Positions 23,909 through 32,810 of a stretch of 40,090 nt of DNA are shown here, piece by piece. The notes beneath the pieces are model-generated. The model did not search any database, was not told the origin of the DNA, and saw only the letters and a list, made by a program, of their open reading frames with translations. Each line of letters begins with the position of its first letter. Position 1 is the stretch's first letter. The stretch is from Nocardioides sp. (GTDB lineage Bacteria; Actinomycetota; Actinomycetes; Propionibacteriales; Nocardioidaceae), in assembly GCF_030150155.1 (NCBI RefSeq), contig NZ_JASLGR010000010.1, forward strand, positions 1 through 40,090, in the 5' to 3' direction. Both the position numbers and the translations under genes were made by a program.

Positions 23909-23940
23909 CATCTACAATATATCGTTATACATCTGTGATC
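23909..23940. promoter_or_regulatory. AT-rich patch upstream of the secreted hydrolase
   Basis: About 32 bp of very AT-rich sequence (AAACATCTACAATATATCG, TTATACATCTGTG) stands out from its GC-rich surroundings. It contains a loose palindrome ATGTAT...ATAGAT-like around ATATAT and lies 90-120 bp upstream of the hydrolase start, directly beside repeat array B. It may hold a promoter or an operator for a PadR- or TetR-like regulator; no clear -35/-10 pair could be assigned. Confidence 0.4.
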
Positions 23941-23941
23941 C

Positions 23942-24029
23942 GCCGAGATCCGGGTTCACCACCGCCGACTTCCGGGTTCACCACCGGTGAGATCCGGGTT
24001 CACCACCCTCGACTTCCGGGTTCACCACC
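23942..24029. repeat. 22-bp repeat array B (four direct copies)
   Basis: Four head-to-tail copies of the same unit as at 6263-6393, with exact 22-bp register: 23942-23963, 23964-23985, 23986-24007, 24008-24029. The 14 bases CCGGGTTCACCACC plus the preceding T/C are identical in all; the variable part alternates GAGATC, GACTTC, GAGATC, GACTTC. The last copy ends exactly one base before the dnaE2 stop codon. No inverted copies, so no hairpin of the array A kind. Confidence 0.92.
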
Positions 24030-27000
24030 TCAGCGGAAGTCCCTCGACCGGTGCCGTCGCTGGAGCGCATCGCCTGCCGACGGGGCGATCTCGGTCAGCG
24101 GCGCCAGCCGGTCGGCGACCAGGTTGAGTACGCCGTCCTGACGCTCCACCAGCCCCCGGATCAGCATCGCCGAGGCGCTGGTCGCCACCGAGCGGTACTT
24201 CGACCAGACCCCGGTGGAGCAGACCACGTTGAGCATCCCGGTCTCGTCCTCCAGGTTGAGGAAGGTCACCCCGCCGGCGGTCGAAGGGCGCTGCCGGTGG
24301 GTGATCATCCCGCCCACCGTCACCCGGGTGCCGGTCCTGATCGCCGTCAGTCCGGCGACCGAGACCACCCCGCTGCCGGAGAGCTGGACCCGCAGGTGGG
24401 AGAAGGGGTGCCCGTCGGTGGTGACCCCGGTGGCCCACAGGTCCGCCAGCGTCTCCTCCACCTGGCTCATCTGCGGCAGCGCCGGGGCCTCGACCACCGG
24501 CGCGGTGCCGGGCAGCTGGTCGGCCGACTCGGTCCAGCCCGCCGCCCACAGAGCCTCACGCCGACTCAGCCCGCTGACCGCCCCGGCCGTGGCCAGCGCC
24601 TCCAGCTGGGCGGTGTCGAGTCCCGCCCGACGGGCCAGGTCGGGCAGGTCCCGGAAGGGCGCCTGCTCGCGCGCCTCGACGATCCGCGTCGCCGTCTCCC
24701 GGCTCAGCCCCCGCACCTCATCCAGGCCGAGACGTACGGCGAACCCCGCGTCCCGGCGGTGCTCCGGGGTAGGGTCGGGGGTGCCAGGACGCCACAGCGA
24801 CCCCGCCTCGAAGTCGTGCAAGCAGCGCTCCCGACCGGTCGGCACCACCGGCCCGGCCCCGTCACGCTCCGCCAGCGGCTCCAGATCGGCCATCGCCCCC
24901 GACACCGCCAGGTCGGGCCGGCGCACCTCCACCCCGTGCCGGATCGCGTCCTGGGTCAGCGACTGCGGCGAGTAGAAGCCCATCGGCTGTGCCCGCAGCA
25001 GCCCGGCCAGGAAGGCCCCCGGGTAGTGCAGCTTGAACCACGAGGAGGCATAGACCAGCTTGGCGAAGCTGAGCGAGTGCGACTCGGCGAACCCGAAGTT
25101 CGCGAAGGAGAGGATCTGCAGGTAGATCGCCCCGGCGATCTCGTCGCTGAGCCCCTTGGCCTTCATCCCGGCGAAGAGCCGTTCCTTGAGGGACTCGATC
25201 CGCTCGATCCCCCGCTTCGAGCCCATCGCCCGACGCAGCAGGTCGGCGTCGTCGGCGGAGAAGTCGCCGAGCACCCGACCCATCTCCATCAGCTGCTCCT
25301 GGAAGAGCGGCACCCCCTTGGTCCGCTCCAGCACCGGCTCCAGGACCGGGTGGGCGTAGGTGACCGGCTCACGCCCGGTCGCCCGCCGGATGTAGGGGTG
25401 CACCGCTCCGCCCTGGATCGGGCCGGGCCGGATCAGGGCGATCTCGATCGCCAGGTCGTAGAAGGAGCGCGGCTGGAGCCGGGGCAGGGTGCCGATCTGG
25501 GCTCGGCTCTCCACCTGGAACACCCCGATCGAGTCGGCCCGGCAGAGCATGTCGAAGACCGCCGGCTCCTCCTTGGGCACGGTGGCCAGCTCCCAGTGCT
25601 CGCCCAGGTGGGTGCCGATCATCGTCATGATGTGGTCGAGGGCCGAGAGCATCCCCAGGCCGAGCAGGTCGAACTTCACCAGGCCCATGTACTCGCAGCC
25701 GTCCTTGTCCCACTGCACCACGGTGCGCTGGTCCATCCGGCCGCGCTCGATCGGCACCACCTCGCCGATCGGTCGCTCGGTGAGCAGCATCCCGCCCGAG
25801 TGGATGCCCAGGTGGCGCGGGGCGCCGTGGAACTGCGACGCCAGCTCCAGCACCGCGTCGGGCACCCCTGCCTCAGCGGGTGCCTCGACCCGGGTCCAGC
25901 TCGAGATCCGCTTGCTCCAGGCGTCCTGCTGGCCCGGTGAGTAGCCCAGCGCCTTGGCCGCGTCCCGGATCGCCATCTTGGGCCGGTAGCCGATGATGTT
26001 GGCGACCTGGGCGGCGTTGCGACGGCCGTAGCTGCGGTAGACCCACTGGATCACCTCCTCGCGCCGGTTGGAGTCGAAGTCGACGTCGATGTCGGGCTCC
26101 TCCTCGCGATGCTCGGAGATGAACCGCTCGAACGGCAGCCGGTAGTAGACCGGGTCGATCGCGGTCACCCCGAGGGCGTAGCAGACCGCCGAGGCCGCGG
26201 CACTGCCCCGGCCCTGGCACAGGATCCCCTCGCTGCGGGCGAAGGCGACGATGTCGTGCACGATCACGAAGTAGCCGCAGAAGTTCTTCCGCGTGATCAC
26301 CTCGAGCTCGTGCTCGACCCGAGCGCGCGCCCGGGCGACGAAGTCAGGCTTGTCGCGGTACGCGTCGGCGTACCGCTGGGCGAAGCCGGCCTCGGTCAGC
26401 TCGCGCAGCCAGGAGGCGGCGGTGTGGCCGTCCGGGATGTTGCGGCTGGGCAGCTCCGGGGTGGCCTTGCGCAGGTCGAAGGCGCACTCGTCGGCGATCG
26501 TGACCGAGCGCGCCACCGCCCCCGGGTAGCGGACGAAGCGCTGGGCCATCTCGGCCCCGCTGTAGAGGTGCGCCGAGCCGTGTGCGGCCAGCCAGCCGTC
26601 CATCTCCCCCAGCGCGCGGCGGGCCCGGACCGCCGCCATCGCGTCGGCGAGCCGATGCGCCTGCGGCGTCGCGTAGTGCACGTTGCCGGTCGCCACCGTC
26701 GCCAGACCGAGGTCGGCGGCGATCGCGGCGAGGTGGTCATTGCGCCGCGAGTCGGTCGGCATCCGATGGTCGCTCAGCTCGACCACGACCTGCTCGGCAC
26801 CGAACCAGTCGACCAGGTTCTCGATCTCCTCCCGCTGCCCGAACCCCTTGCGGCACCCGGTCAGCACCGTCCAGTGCCCCCGACCGGCGTCGACGACCTC
26901 GTCGAGGTCGTAGACCGGACGGCCCTTCTCGTCGCCGCGCAGCTGCGCCTCGGTGATCACCGACGCGAGCCGGTGATAGCCCTCCACCCCGCGCGCCAGC

Positions 27001-27422
27001 ACCAGCAGGTGCTGCCCCTCGGGGTCGGCGACGCCGTTCTGCGGGCCGCTCAGCCCGAGCGAGAGCTCGGCGCCGTACACGGTCTTGAGCAGGTACGACG
27101 AGGTGGCGCGGGCTGCGGCCATCGCCTCGGCGAACGCCGGAGCGCCGTAGAACCCGTCGTGGTCGGTCAGGGCGAGGCCGTGCAGCCCGAGCCGGACCGC
27201 CTCGACGACCAGCTCGCGGGGCGAGGAGGCACCGTCGAGGAAGCTGAAGTGCGAGTGCGCGTGCAGCTCGGCGTACGCCGTGGCGATCTGGGTCGGCGGA
27301 TGCACCTCCAGCACGCCCGCGCGCCGCTTGCGCGAGATCGGGACGTCCAGCGGCGAGACGGGGCGCCCCGAGAGGCGCTTCTCCAGCTCCCGCCAGGGGA
27401 TCTCCGGGTTCTCCCAGCCCAT
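24030..27422 (-). CDS. dnaE2: error-prone DNA polymerase DnaE2
   Basis: C-family translesion polymerase of the SOS mutasome; works with ImuA' and ImuB to bypass lesions and causes induced mutagenesis. The 1130-residue product has the PHP domain (AELHAHSHFSFLDG, His54 and His56), the palm with catalytic carboxylates EEPDIDVDFDSNRREEV (about 441-457), FQVESRAQIGTLPRLQP, the helix-hairpin-helix region and a C-terminal OB domain (GGMITHRQRPSTAGGVTFLN). It starts 10 bp after imuB on the same strand, so all three genes share the LexA-controlled promoter. The 22-bp repeat array begins immediately after its stop. Confidence 0.96.
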   Translation of the reverse strand: MGWENPEIPWRELEKRLSGRPVSPLDVPISRKRRAGVLEVHPPTQIATAYAELHAHSHFSFLDGASSPRELVVEAVRLGLHGLALTDHDGFYGAPAFAEAMAAARATSSYLLKTVYGAELSLGLSGPQNGVADPEGQHLLVLARGVEGYHRLASVITEAQLRGDEKGRPVYDLDEVVDAGRGHWTVLTGCRKGFGQREEIENLVDWFGAEQVVVELSDHRMPTDSRRNDHLAAIAADLGLATVATGNVHYATPQAHRLADAMAAVRARRALGEMDGWLAAHGSAHLYSGAEMAQRFVRYPGAVARSVTIADECAFDLRKATPELPSRNIPDGHTAASWLRELTEAGFAQRYADAYRDKPDFVARARARVEHELEVITRKNFCGYFVIVHDIVAFARSEGILCQGRGSAAASAVCYALGVTAIDPVYYRLPFERFISEHREEEPDIDVDFDSNRREEVIQWVYRSYGRRNAAQVANIIGYRPKMAIRDAAKALGYSPGQQDAWSKRISSWTRVEAPAEAGVPDAVLELASQFHGAPRHLGIHSGGMLLTERPIGEVVPIERGRMDQRTVVQWDKDGCEYMGLVKFDLLGLGMLSALDHIMTMIGTHLGEHWELATVPKEEPAVFDMLCRADSIGVFQVESRAQIGTLPRLQPRSFYDLAIEIALIRPGPIQGGAVHPYIRRATGREPVTYAHPVLEPVLERTKGVPLFQEQLMEMGRVLGDFSADDADLLRRAMGSKRGIERIESLKERLFAGMKAKGLSDEIAGAIYLQILSFANFGFAESHSLSFAKLVYASSWFKLHYPGAFLAGLLRAQPMGFYSPQSLTQDAIRHGVEVRRPDLAVSGAMADLEPLAERDGAGPVVPTGRERCLHDFEAGSLWRPGTPDPTPEHRRDAGFAVRLGLDEVRGLSRETATRIVEAREQAPFRDLPDLARRAGLDTAQLEALATAGAVSGLSRREALWAAGWTESADQLPGTAPVVEAPALPQMSQVEETLADLWATGVTTDGHPFSHLRVQLSGSGVVSVAGLTAIRTGTRVTVGGMITHRQRPSTAGGVTFLNLEDETGMLNVVCSTGVWSKYRSVATSASAMLIRGLVERQDGVLNLVADRLAPLTEIAPSAGDALQRRHRSRDFR

Positions 27423-27432
27423 CAGAGGACCA

Positions 27433-29013
27433 TCAGTCGTACGCCGCCTCGGTCAGCCAGGCGTCACCGTCGCAGGTGACCAGCCAGGCCCTGCCGTCGG
27501 CGGCGACCAGCTGGAACCGGGCCACCTTGCGTGCCCCCGGCTCCCACCAGGTCTCGTCGACCGGCCAGGGCCCGGCCCAGGCCGTCACCGGCAGCCAGCC
27601 CTCGCCGCCGTGCGGCCGGAACCGGCTCGGCGGCGCGCTGACGGCACCACGCGAACCGATCACGACCGGATGTCCACCGGCGTCCATCACCGCGGCGTGC
27701 TCGGGGACCGACAGCACCCGGGAGGGGTACGGCGGCGGGATCGATCCGGGCCAGGGCAGCTCGCGCGGACGCAGCCCGGTCGGCCGGGTGCCCCACGGCA
27801 CCATCGCCTGGCGCTCGGCCGGGGTGCGACCGCCCTGGAGCACCGGAGCGACCACGGCGTCGGGTCCGAGCAGTCCCTGGACGCGTGCCACGCCGCGCTC
27901 CACCCGCGCGTCCGAGCCACCCCACAGGCCGTCGGCGTGGACGGCGTCGCTGACCACGGCGACCGGGGTGAACCTGACCCGCGTCACGGGCGCGCCGACC
28001 GCGCCGGCACGCAGGGAGCCGACCAGCTGCCAGTGCAGCCGGTCGATCAGGTCGGCGGCACCGAACCAGCGCGGGTGCAGCCAGCGCCGCGCCGAGACCA
28101 CCTCCCCCTCGGCCGCGTCCTCGACCTCGATCAGGACGTCGGTGCAGACCACCTGCTGGTGTGCCAGGGCGGTGACGAACCCCTCGACCGTACGTCGGGA
28201 GGAGAAGCAGATCGCCTCGGCCTGGTCCAGGGGCGGCTCGAAGACGACCTCCCGGATCAGGTCCGGGGGAACCTGACGGGTCGCCAGCCCGGCAGCCTGC
28301 TCCCCCGCCGCGCCGTGCAGCACCTGGTGCACCCAGGCCGCATGGGACCCGAAGCGGGACCTGACGCTGGCCGCCGGCAGCGCCGCCAGGTCGCCCAGGG
28401 TGTGCAGCCCGAGGCGCTGGAGCAGGCTGACCGTCTGCGCCGTCTGGGCCGACCGGGCAGGGTCCTCCTGACCGCCGGTGTCGAGGTCGATCACCCCGAC
28501 CGGCAACGGGGCCAGGAACCGCGCCGAGTCGCCCTCGGGGACGATCCGGGTCTGCTGCACCCCGGCCAGCCGGGCCGCCTGCTCGGCGGTGAAGAGCTCG
28601 TCGGCGATCCCGATCCGCACGTCGCGGATCCCGACGCCGACCACCGCTTCGAGCAGCACCGCGCCCGCCTCCTCGTCGCCTCCGTAGAAGCGCCCCGGCG
28701 AGCGCAGCGCCACCAGGCCGGGGCGCAGCGGTGCCACTCCGGGGCGGATCTCCTCCAGCACCCCGAGCACCTCCTCGAAGACGGTGGCGTCGACGTCGGG
28801 GGCGGCGTCGATCAGGGTGATCTCGGGGCAGCGGGCCTGGGAGTCGCGCCGCCGCATGCCACGCCGGACCCCACTGGCACGGGCGGCGTCGTTGCAGGCC
28901 ACCACCCGGTTGGCGTGCAGCACCGCAGCGGGCAGGTGACTGGGCAGGTCCCGGGCGCGCAGCCCGACGGCGACCGGCCAGTCCGGCACCCAGAGCACCA
29001 GCACCCGGCTCAT
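27433..29013 (-). CDS. imuB: ImuB, inactive Y-family polymerase-like mutasome protein
   Basis: A 526-residue homologue of Y-family polymerases that bridges DnaE2 to the beta clamp and has no polymerase activity itself. Consistent with this, the first catalytic Asp region is replaced (LVLWVPDWPVAVG) and the later S-x-D-E site reads RSPGRFYGGDEEAG. The little-finger region and C-terminal tail are of normal length. Where family members carry a clamp-binding QLPLWG-type motif, this protein reads HADGLWGG (359-366), lacking the Gln. The ATG overlaps the imuA' stop by 4 nt (ATGA). Middle gene of the SOS operon. Confidence 0.92.
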   Translation of the reverse strand: MSRVLVLWVPDWPVAVGLRARDLPSHLPAAVLHANRVVACNDAARASGVRRGMRRRDSQARCPEITLIDAAPDVDATVFEEVLGVLEEIRPGVAPLRPGLVALRSPGRFYGGDEEAGAVLLEAVVGVGIRDVRIGIADELFTAEQAARLAGVQQTRIVPEGDSARFLAPLPVGVIDLDTGGQEDPARSAQTAQTVSLLQRLGLHTLGDLAALPAASVRSRFGSHAAWVHQVLHGAAGEQAAGLATRQVPPDLIREVVFEPPLDQAEAICFSSRRTVEGFVTALAHQQVVCTDVLIEVEDAAEGEVVSARRWLHPRWFGAADLIDRLHWQLVGSLRAGAVGAPVTRVRFTPVAVVSDAVHADGLWGGSDARVERGVARVQGLLGPDAVVAPVLQGGRTPAERQAMVPWGTRPTGLRPRELPWPGSIPPPYPSRVLSVPEHAAVMDAGGHPVVIGSRGAVSAPPSRFRPHGGEGWLPVTAWAGPWPVDETWWEPGARKVARFQLVAADGRAWLVTCDGDAWLTEAAYD

Positions 29014-29762
29014 GCGCTCACCACCCCGAGGGCGGGCCCCTGCTGGACGGCCGGTGCCATCGGCGCGGCGGCGATCAGGGTGAGGTCGGCGGCGGGGAAC
29101 CAGACGTCGGCGCGCCGGGGCGGGGCGGTCCCCCGACGGGCCTCGACGTTGAGCAGCCGGGCACGCAGGTGTCCCTCGCCCTGTCCCGCTCCGCCCCAGC
29201 GCGGCCGGGTGGCGCTGAGCCTGACCTCGGCCCGCGGCCACGGCCCGAGCGAGATCAGCGCGGCTTCCCGGGTGCGCAGCCGGGCCGCGACCTTGGAGGC
29301 GACCCCGTCGCCGATCCGGCCGGTGGGACGCACCACCAGGACGCTGACCACGTCGATCAGCGCCGCCACCGCGTCGATCCAGCCCTGCCCCGGGTCGGGC
29401 ACGCAGATCACCCGGTCGAGCCTGACGCCCAGCCCGGCCGCTGCCTCGGCACCGAAGTCGGGCACCCCGACGACGGCACCCCAGGCACCCGCGGCCGACG
29501 GCCCCGCCAGCAGCCCCCAGGCCAGGCTCACCCCGGCGACGGTCGGATCGATCTCGTAGACTCCTCCGGCTTGGAGCTGCACGATCGGCCGCAGCGCCGG
29601 CACCGTCGCCAGGTCACGTCGGGTCGGGGCCGAACGCTCCAGCCGACGGACCCGCTCACGCAGCTGGTCGATCTGCGCCAGACGCGAGACCTCCGGCGAG
29701 TGCGCCGAGGACTCGGAGGTCAGGGCGGAGGGTCGAGCGAGGGTTCGAGCAGCGGGTGTCAC
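29010..29762 (-). CDS. imuA': ImuA' mutasome accessory protein
   Basis: A RecA-fold-like accessory protein of about 250 residues that completes the mycobacterial-type mutasome with ImuB and DnaE2. There is no good Walker A motif; the ALRPIVQLQAGGVYEIDPTVA and GLGVRLDRVICVPDPGQGWI stretches are typical of the actinobacterial family. The start is set at the GTG at 29762, because the ATG at 29771 lies within the predicted -10 (GACTAT, 29775-29770); the GTG is 7 nt downstream of that -10, giving a leaderless message. First gene of imuA'-imuB-dnaE2. Confidence 0.87.
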   Translation of the reverse strand: MTPAARTLARPSALTSESSAHSPEVSRLAQIDQLRERVRRLERSAPTRRDLATVPALRPIVQLQAGGVYEIDPTVAGVSLAWGLLAGPSAAGAWGAVVGVPDFGAEAAAGLGVRLDRVICVPDPGQGWIDAVAALIDVVSVLVVRPTGRIGDGVASKVAARLRTREAALISLGPWPRAEVRLSATRPRWGGAGQGEGHLRARLLNVEARRGTAPPRRADVWFPAADLTLIAAAPMAPAVQQGPALGVVSA

Positions 29763-29769
29763 ACCACCC

Positions 29770-29798
29770 ATAGTCGAACATTTGTTCGAACAAATCAA
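29770..29798 (-). promoter_or_regulatory. SOS promoter of the mutasome operon
   Basis: On the minus strand: -35-like TTGATT (29798-29793), a 17-bp spacer, -10-like GACTAT (29775-29770). The LexA box occupies the spacer and touches the -10, a layout for tight LexA repression. Confidence 0.7.
29774..29789. promoter_or_regulatory. LexA-binding SOS box
   Basis: TCGAACATTTGTTCGA is a perfect actinobacterial/Bacillus-type SOS box (TCGAAC-N4-GTTCGA). It lies 12 bp before the imuA' start and predicts DNA-damage induction of imuA', imuB and dnaE2. Confidence 0.95.
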
Positions 29799-29953
29799 TC
29801 GGAGATCGTCGCCCCGCGCTCACCGGCGAGATCGGTCTCACACCCGGCCCCCGACAGCACGCTCCCGCGTGTCCCGAACTTGTCACACACTGCTCGTCCC
29901 GCTGTTACCGGGGTTCCGCCACAGGCTCCTCACAGGCACGCTACGGTCTCTCC

Positions 29954-30922
29954 GTGCCGAACCGACTCGCACTCGCTGCGTGCCTGGTCGCCCTCCTCCT
30001 GGGCACCCCCGCGACCGCGCTGGCGACCGTTCCTCACCTCACCGCCACCCGCCCCGACGGGGCCGGTCCGAGCCACCCCACCGCCACGACCACCGCCGCC
30101 GCCGCGGCCACGGCCACCAGCACGGCCACCGCGTCGGCCAGCCCGTCCCCCAGCGGCACCGGCGGCACCGGCACCACCCCCGGTCCTCGGCATCGACTCT
30201 TCTTCGCCAACGCCCAGCGCGAGTCCCTCACCGGGGCCGCCGACGCCCGCCGTCGGATGGGGATCATGGTCCGCGACCTGAACCGCTCGCACGCCGACCT
30301 CGGGGTGCTGGTGGAGCTCCAGGGCGGCCAGCCGCGCTCCTTCCGCACCCGCACCCAGGGCGCCTGGAAGCTGATCTCGGTCGGGCACGGCGTCCGCAAC
30401 GGGGTGATCTACGACCCGCAGGTCTGGACGCCGCTCTCCCAGGACTCGATCCCGACCTACTGGAACGGCGGGCAGCGGACCCGCACCCCGGTCGTCGTGT
30501 TCAGCGGCACCGACGGCGAGCAGGTCGCGGTGATCGGCGTGCACAACCCGCGCGACAGCAGCCGTCGCCGTTCGACCAACAACCGTCGCATCCTGGCCAC
30601 CGTGCGCACCCTCCAGCGCCGCGGGATCGGCGTACTGATCGCCGGCGACTTCAACACCGGCAAGGCGGCGCTGTGCCTGTACACCAGCCGCCGCCACCAG
30701 ATGGCCAGCGCCGGCCACCGGCGCCGTCACGCCTGCCGCGACCACCGGCCGACCCGGATCGACCAGGCCTTCGCCACCTCCGACATCGACCTCTTCGGCT
30801 ACCGACGCCGCTTCTCCCGGGCGACCGACCACCGGGCGGTCTACTCGACCGGGTTCCGGCTGCGCCTGAGCACCCCGGCGCCGGGTCCCGGGGACCCGAC
30901 GCTGGTGCCGGCTCAGCCGTAG
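29954..30922 (+). CDS. secreted endonuclease/exonuclease/phosphatase-family protein
   Basis: A 322-residue exported protein. The GTG start at 29954 has a -10-like TACGGT (29942-29947) 6 nt upstream, so it is probably leaderless. Signal peptide to about residue 25 (ATALA cleavage region), then a 45-residue Ala/Thr/Ser/Pro linker. The rest is an EEP-fold domain: Glu in VLVELQGG, VIGVHNPRD, IAGDFNTG (Asp and Asn of the metal site) and the C-terminal RATDHRAV with the catalytic Asp-His. Relatives cleave DNA/RNA, phospholipid head groups or nucleotides; the substrate is not predictable. Its stop overlaps the convergent acyl-CoA ligase by 10 bp. Confidence 0.82.
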   Translation: MPNRLALAACLVALLLGTPATALATVPHLTATRPDGAGPSHPTATTTAAAAATATSTATASASPSPSGTGGTGTTPGPRHRLFFANAQRESLTGAADARRRMGIMVRDLNRSHADLGVLVELQGGQPRSFRTRTQGAWKLISVGHGVRNGVIYDPQVWTPLSQDSIPTYWNGGQRTRTPVVVFSGTDGEQVAVIGVHNPRDSSRRRSTNNRRILATVRTLQRRGIGVLIAGDFNTGKAALCLYTSRRHQMASAGHRRRHACRDHRPTRIDQAFATSDIDLFGYRRRFSRATDHRAVYSTGFRLRLSTPAPGPGDPTLVPAQP

Positions 30923-32769
30923 AAGCCGTCGATCGTGCCGGCGTTGTTCTTCTCCACGACGTTGCGCTTCACCTTCAGCGACGGGGTCAGCTCACCGGAC
31001 TCGATGGTCAGGTCGTGGTCGAGGATCTCCCACTTCTTGATCGTCTCCCAGCGGTTGAGCTGCTCGTTGAGCTGGGTGACGTAGCCGGCCACCATCTCCC
31101 GTGCCGCCGGTGAGGACGCGATCTGCGAGTACGACGCTCCCGCGAGCCCGTTCTCAGCGGCCCAGGCCTCGATCGCGTCGGGGTCCAAGGTGACCAGTGC
31201 GACAGCGAAGTTCCGCTCGGCGCCGAAGACCATGAACTGGCTGACGTAGGGGCACAGCGCCTTGAACTTGGCCTCGATCTGGTTGGGTGCCACGTACTTG
31301 CCGCCCGAGGTCTTGAAGATCTCCTTGAGCCGACCGGTGATGGTGAGGAAGCCGTCGGCGCTGATCGACCCCTTGTCGCCGGTGCGCAGCCAGCCGTCGG
31401 CGGTGAACGCCTGCGCGGTCGCGTCCGGGTTGTTGTGGTAGCCCGCCATCACGTGCGGCCCCTTGAGCTGGACCTCGTCGAACTCCCCGATCCGGATCTC
31501 GCTGCCCGGGATCGCGAGACCGACGGTGCCGATCCGGTTGCTCTCGGGACGGTTGACCGTGGCACCGGCGGAGTTCTCCGTCATGCCGTAGCCCTCCAGG
31601 ATGAGGAGCCCGGCGGCGTGGAACCAGGACGCGATGTCGGGGTTGAGGGCGGCCGAGCCGGAGATCATGAACCGGATCCGCCCACCGAAGCGCGCCCGCA
31701 CCTTGCGGAAGACCAGGATGTCGAAGAGCGTGTGCTGGACCTGGAGGGTGATCGGCACCGACTTCTGTGCCTCGACCAGGGCGTCGTACCGCTTGCCGAC
31801 GGCGAAGGCCTTGGTGAACAGGGTCTTCTTCAGGCCGCCCTCGGCGTCGACCATCGTCACGATCCGGGCGTAGGCCTTCTCGAAGATCCGTGGCGCGGCG
31901 CCCATGAAGGTCGGCCTGATCACGGCGAGGTTGTCGATGATCTTGTCCACCCGGCCGTCGATCGCGGTCGGGAACCCGATCGCGAGCTGGGTGGAGAGCA
32001 GCACCTTGCCGAAGACGTGCGACATCGGCAGCCAGAGGAACTGGAGGTCGTGGGTGGACAGGATGTCCTGGGCCTGGATCGCGGCGCCCTCGTAGACCCA
32101 GGAGCGGTGCAGCAGCCGCACGCCCTTGGACCGGCCGGTGGTCCCCGACGTGTAGACCAGGGTGGCGAGCTGGTCGGGCTTGATCGAGGCGGCGATCTCG
32201 GAGATCAGGTGCTCGTGGGTGGCGAGGTACTCCTCCCCCAGCGTCTCGAGGTGGTCGAGGCTGAGCACCCGCTTGCCGTCGGCCTTGCCGTCGAAGGTGA
32301 TGATCGTGGTGAGCGAGCCCAGCTCGGCGGCGTGCAGCTCGACCTTGGCGATCTGCTCGTCGTCCTCGGCGAAGACCACCCGGCACTCGGAGTCGCCCAG
32401 GATCCAGGCGACGTCGTCGTCCTTGCTCGACGGATAGACCGTCGTGGTGGCCGCACCCGCGCACATCACGCCGAGGTCGGCCAGGATCCACTCGTACCGG
32501 GTCGCCGAGGCGATCCCGACGCGCTGCTCCAGGGTGAGCCCGAGGCTGACCAGGCCAGCAGCGATCTTGCTGACCCGCTCCCCGACCTCGCGCCAGGTGA
32601 CGGAGTGCCAGTGCTCGTGCTCACGGCTGTGCGCGTCGGCGTGCGGGTCGTCGTGGCCGCCGACGTGCGGATAGAGGTAGGCCTCACCGTCGGGATCGGC
32701 CGCCACCCTCTCGAGGAACTGCACCGCCACATTGGCCGGCATGGTCTCCAGGAAGTCGGTGTCGGTCAT
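30913..32769 (-). CDS. long-chain fatty-acid--CoA ligase (FadD15-like)
   Basis: AMP-forming acyl-CoA synthetase of 618 residues that activates long-chain fatty acids for beta-oxidation or lipid synthesis. Motifs: LVYTSGTTGRSKGV (P-loop), EGYGMTENSA, GWLRTGDKG and GRLKEIFKTSGGKYVAPNQIE (adenylation core and hinge to the C-terminal lid), with the catalytic Lys in the tail region SLKVKRNVV. The ATG at 32769 has a GGAGGGATC ribosome site. Unusual: between PDGEAYLYP and the conserved VTWREVGERV there is a loop with seven His in 21 residues (His35, 39, 43, 47, 51, 53, 55), interspersed with Asp and Glu, which looks able to bind metal. Confidence 0.92.
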   Translation of the reverse strand: MTDTDFLETMPANVAVQFLERVAADPDGEAYLYPHVGGHDDPHADAHSREHEHWHSVTWREVGERVSKIAAGLVSLGLTLEQRVGIASATRYEWILADLGVMCAGAATTTVYPSSKDDDVAWILGDSECRVVFAEDDEQIAKVELHAAELGSLTTIITFDGKADGKRVLSLDHLETLGEEYLATHEHLISEIAASIKPDQLATLVYTSGTTGRSKGVRLLHRSWVYEGAAIQAQDILSTHDLQFLWLPMSHVFGKVLLSTQLAIGFPTAIDGRVDKIIDNLAVIRPTFMGAAPRIFEKAYARIVTMVDAEGGLKKTLFTKAFAVGKRYDALVEAQKSVPITLQVQHTLFDILVFRKVRARFGGRIRFMISGSAALNPDIASWFHAAGLLILEGYGMTENSAGATVNRPESNRIGTVGLAIPGSEIRIGEFDEVQLKGPHVMAGYHNNPDATAQAFTADGWLRTGDKGSISADGFLTITGRLKEIFKTSGGKYVAPNQIEAKFKALCPYVSQFMVFGAERNFAVALVTLDPDAIEAWAAENGLAGASYSQIASSPAAREMVAGYVTQLNEQLNRWETIKKWEILDHDLTIESGELTPSLKVKRNVVEKNNAGTIDGFYG

Positions 32770-32810
32770 CAGCGGGGATCCCTCCGGTCGCGGCTTGCGA
32801 GAGCCCGAGA

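Noticed and set aside
29774..29800. tRNA-like GTTCGAA sequence near 29784
   Set aside because: It resembles a T-loop only by chance; no acceptor or anticodon arms are present, and the palindrome is a perfect LexA box.
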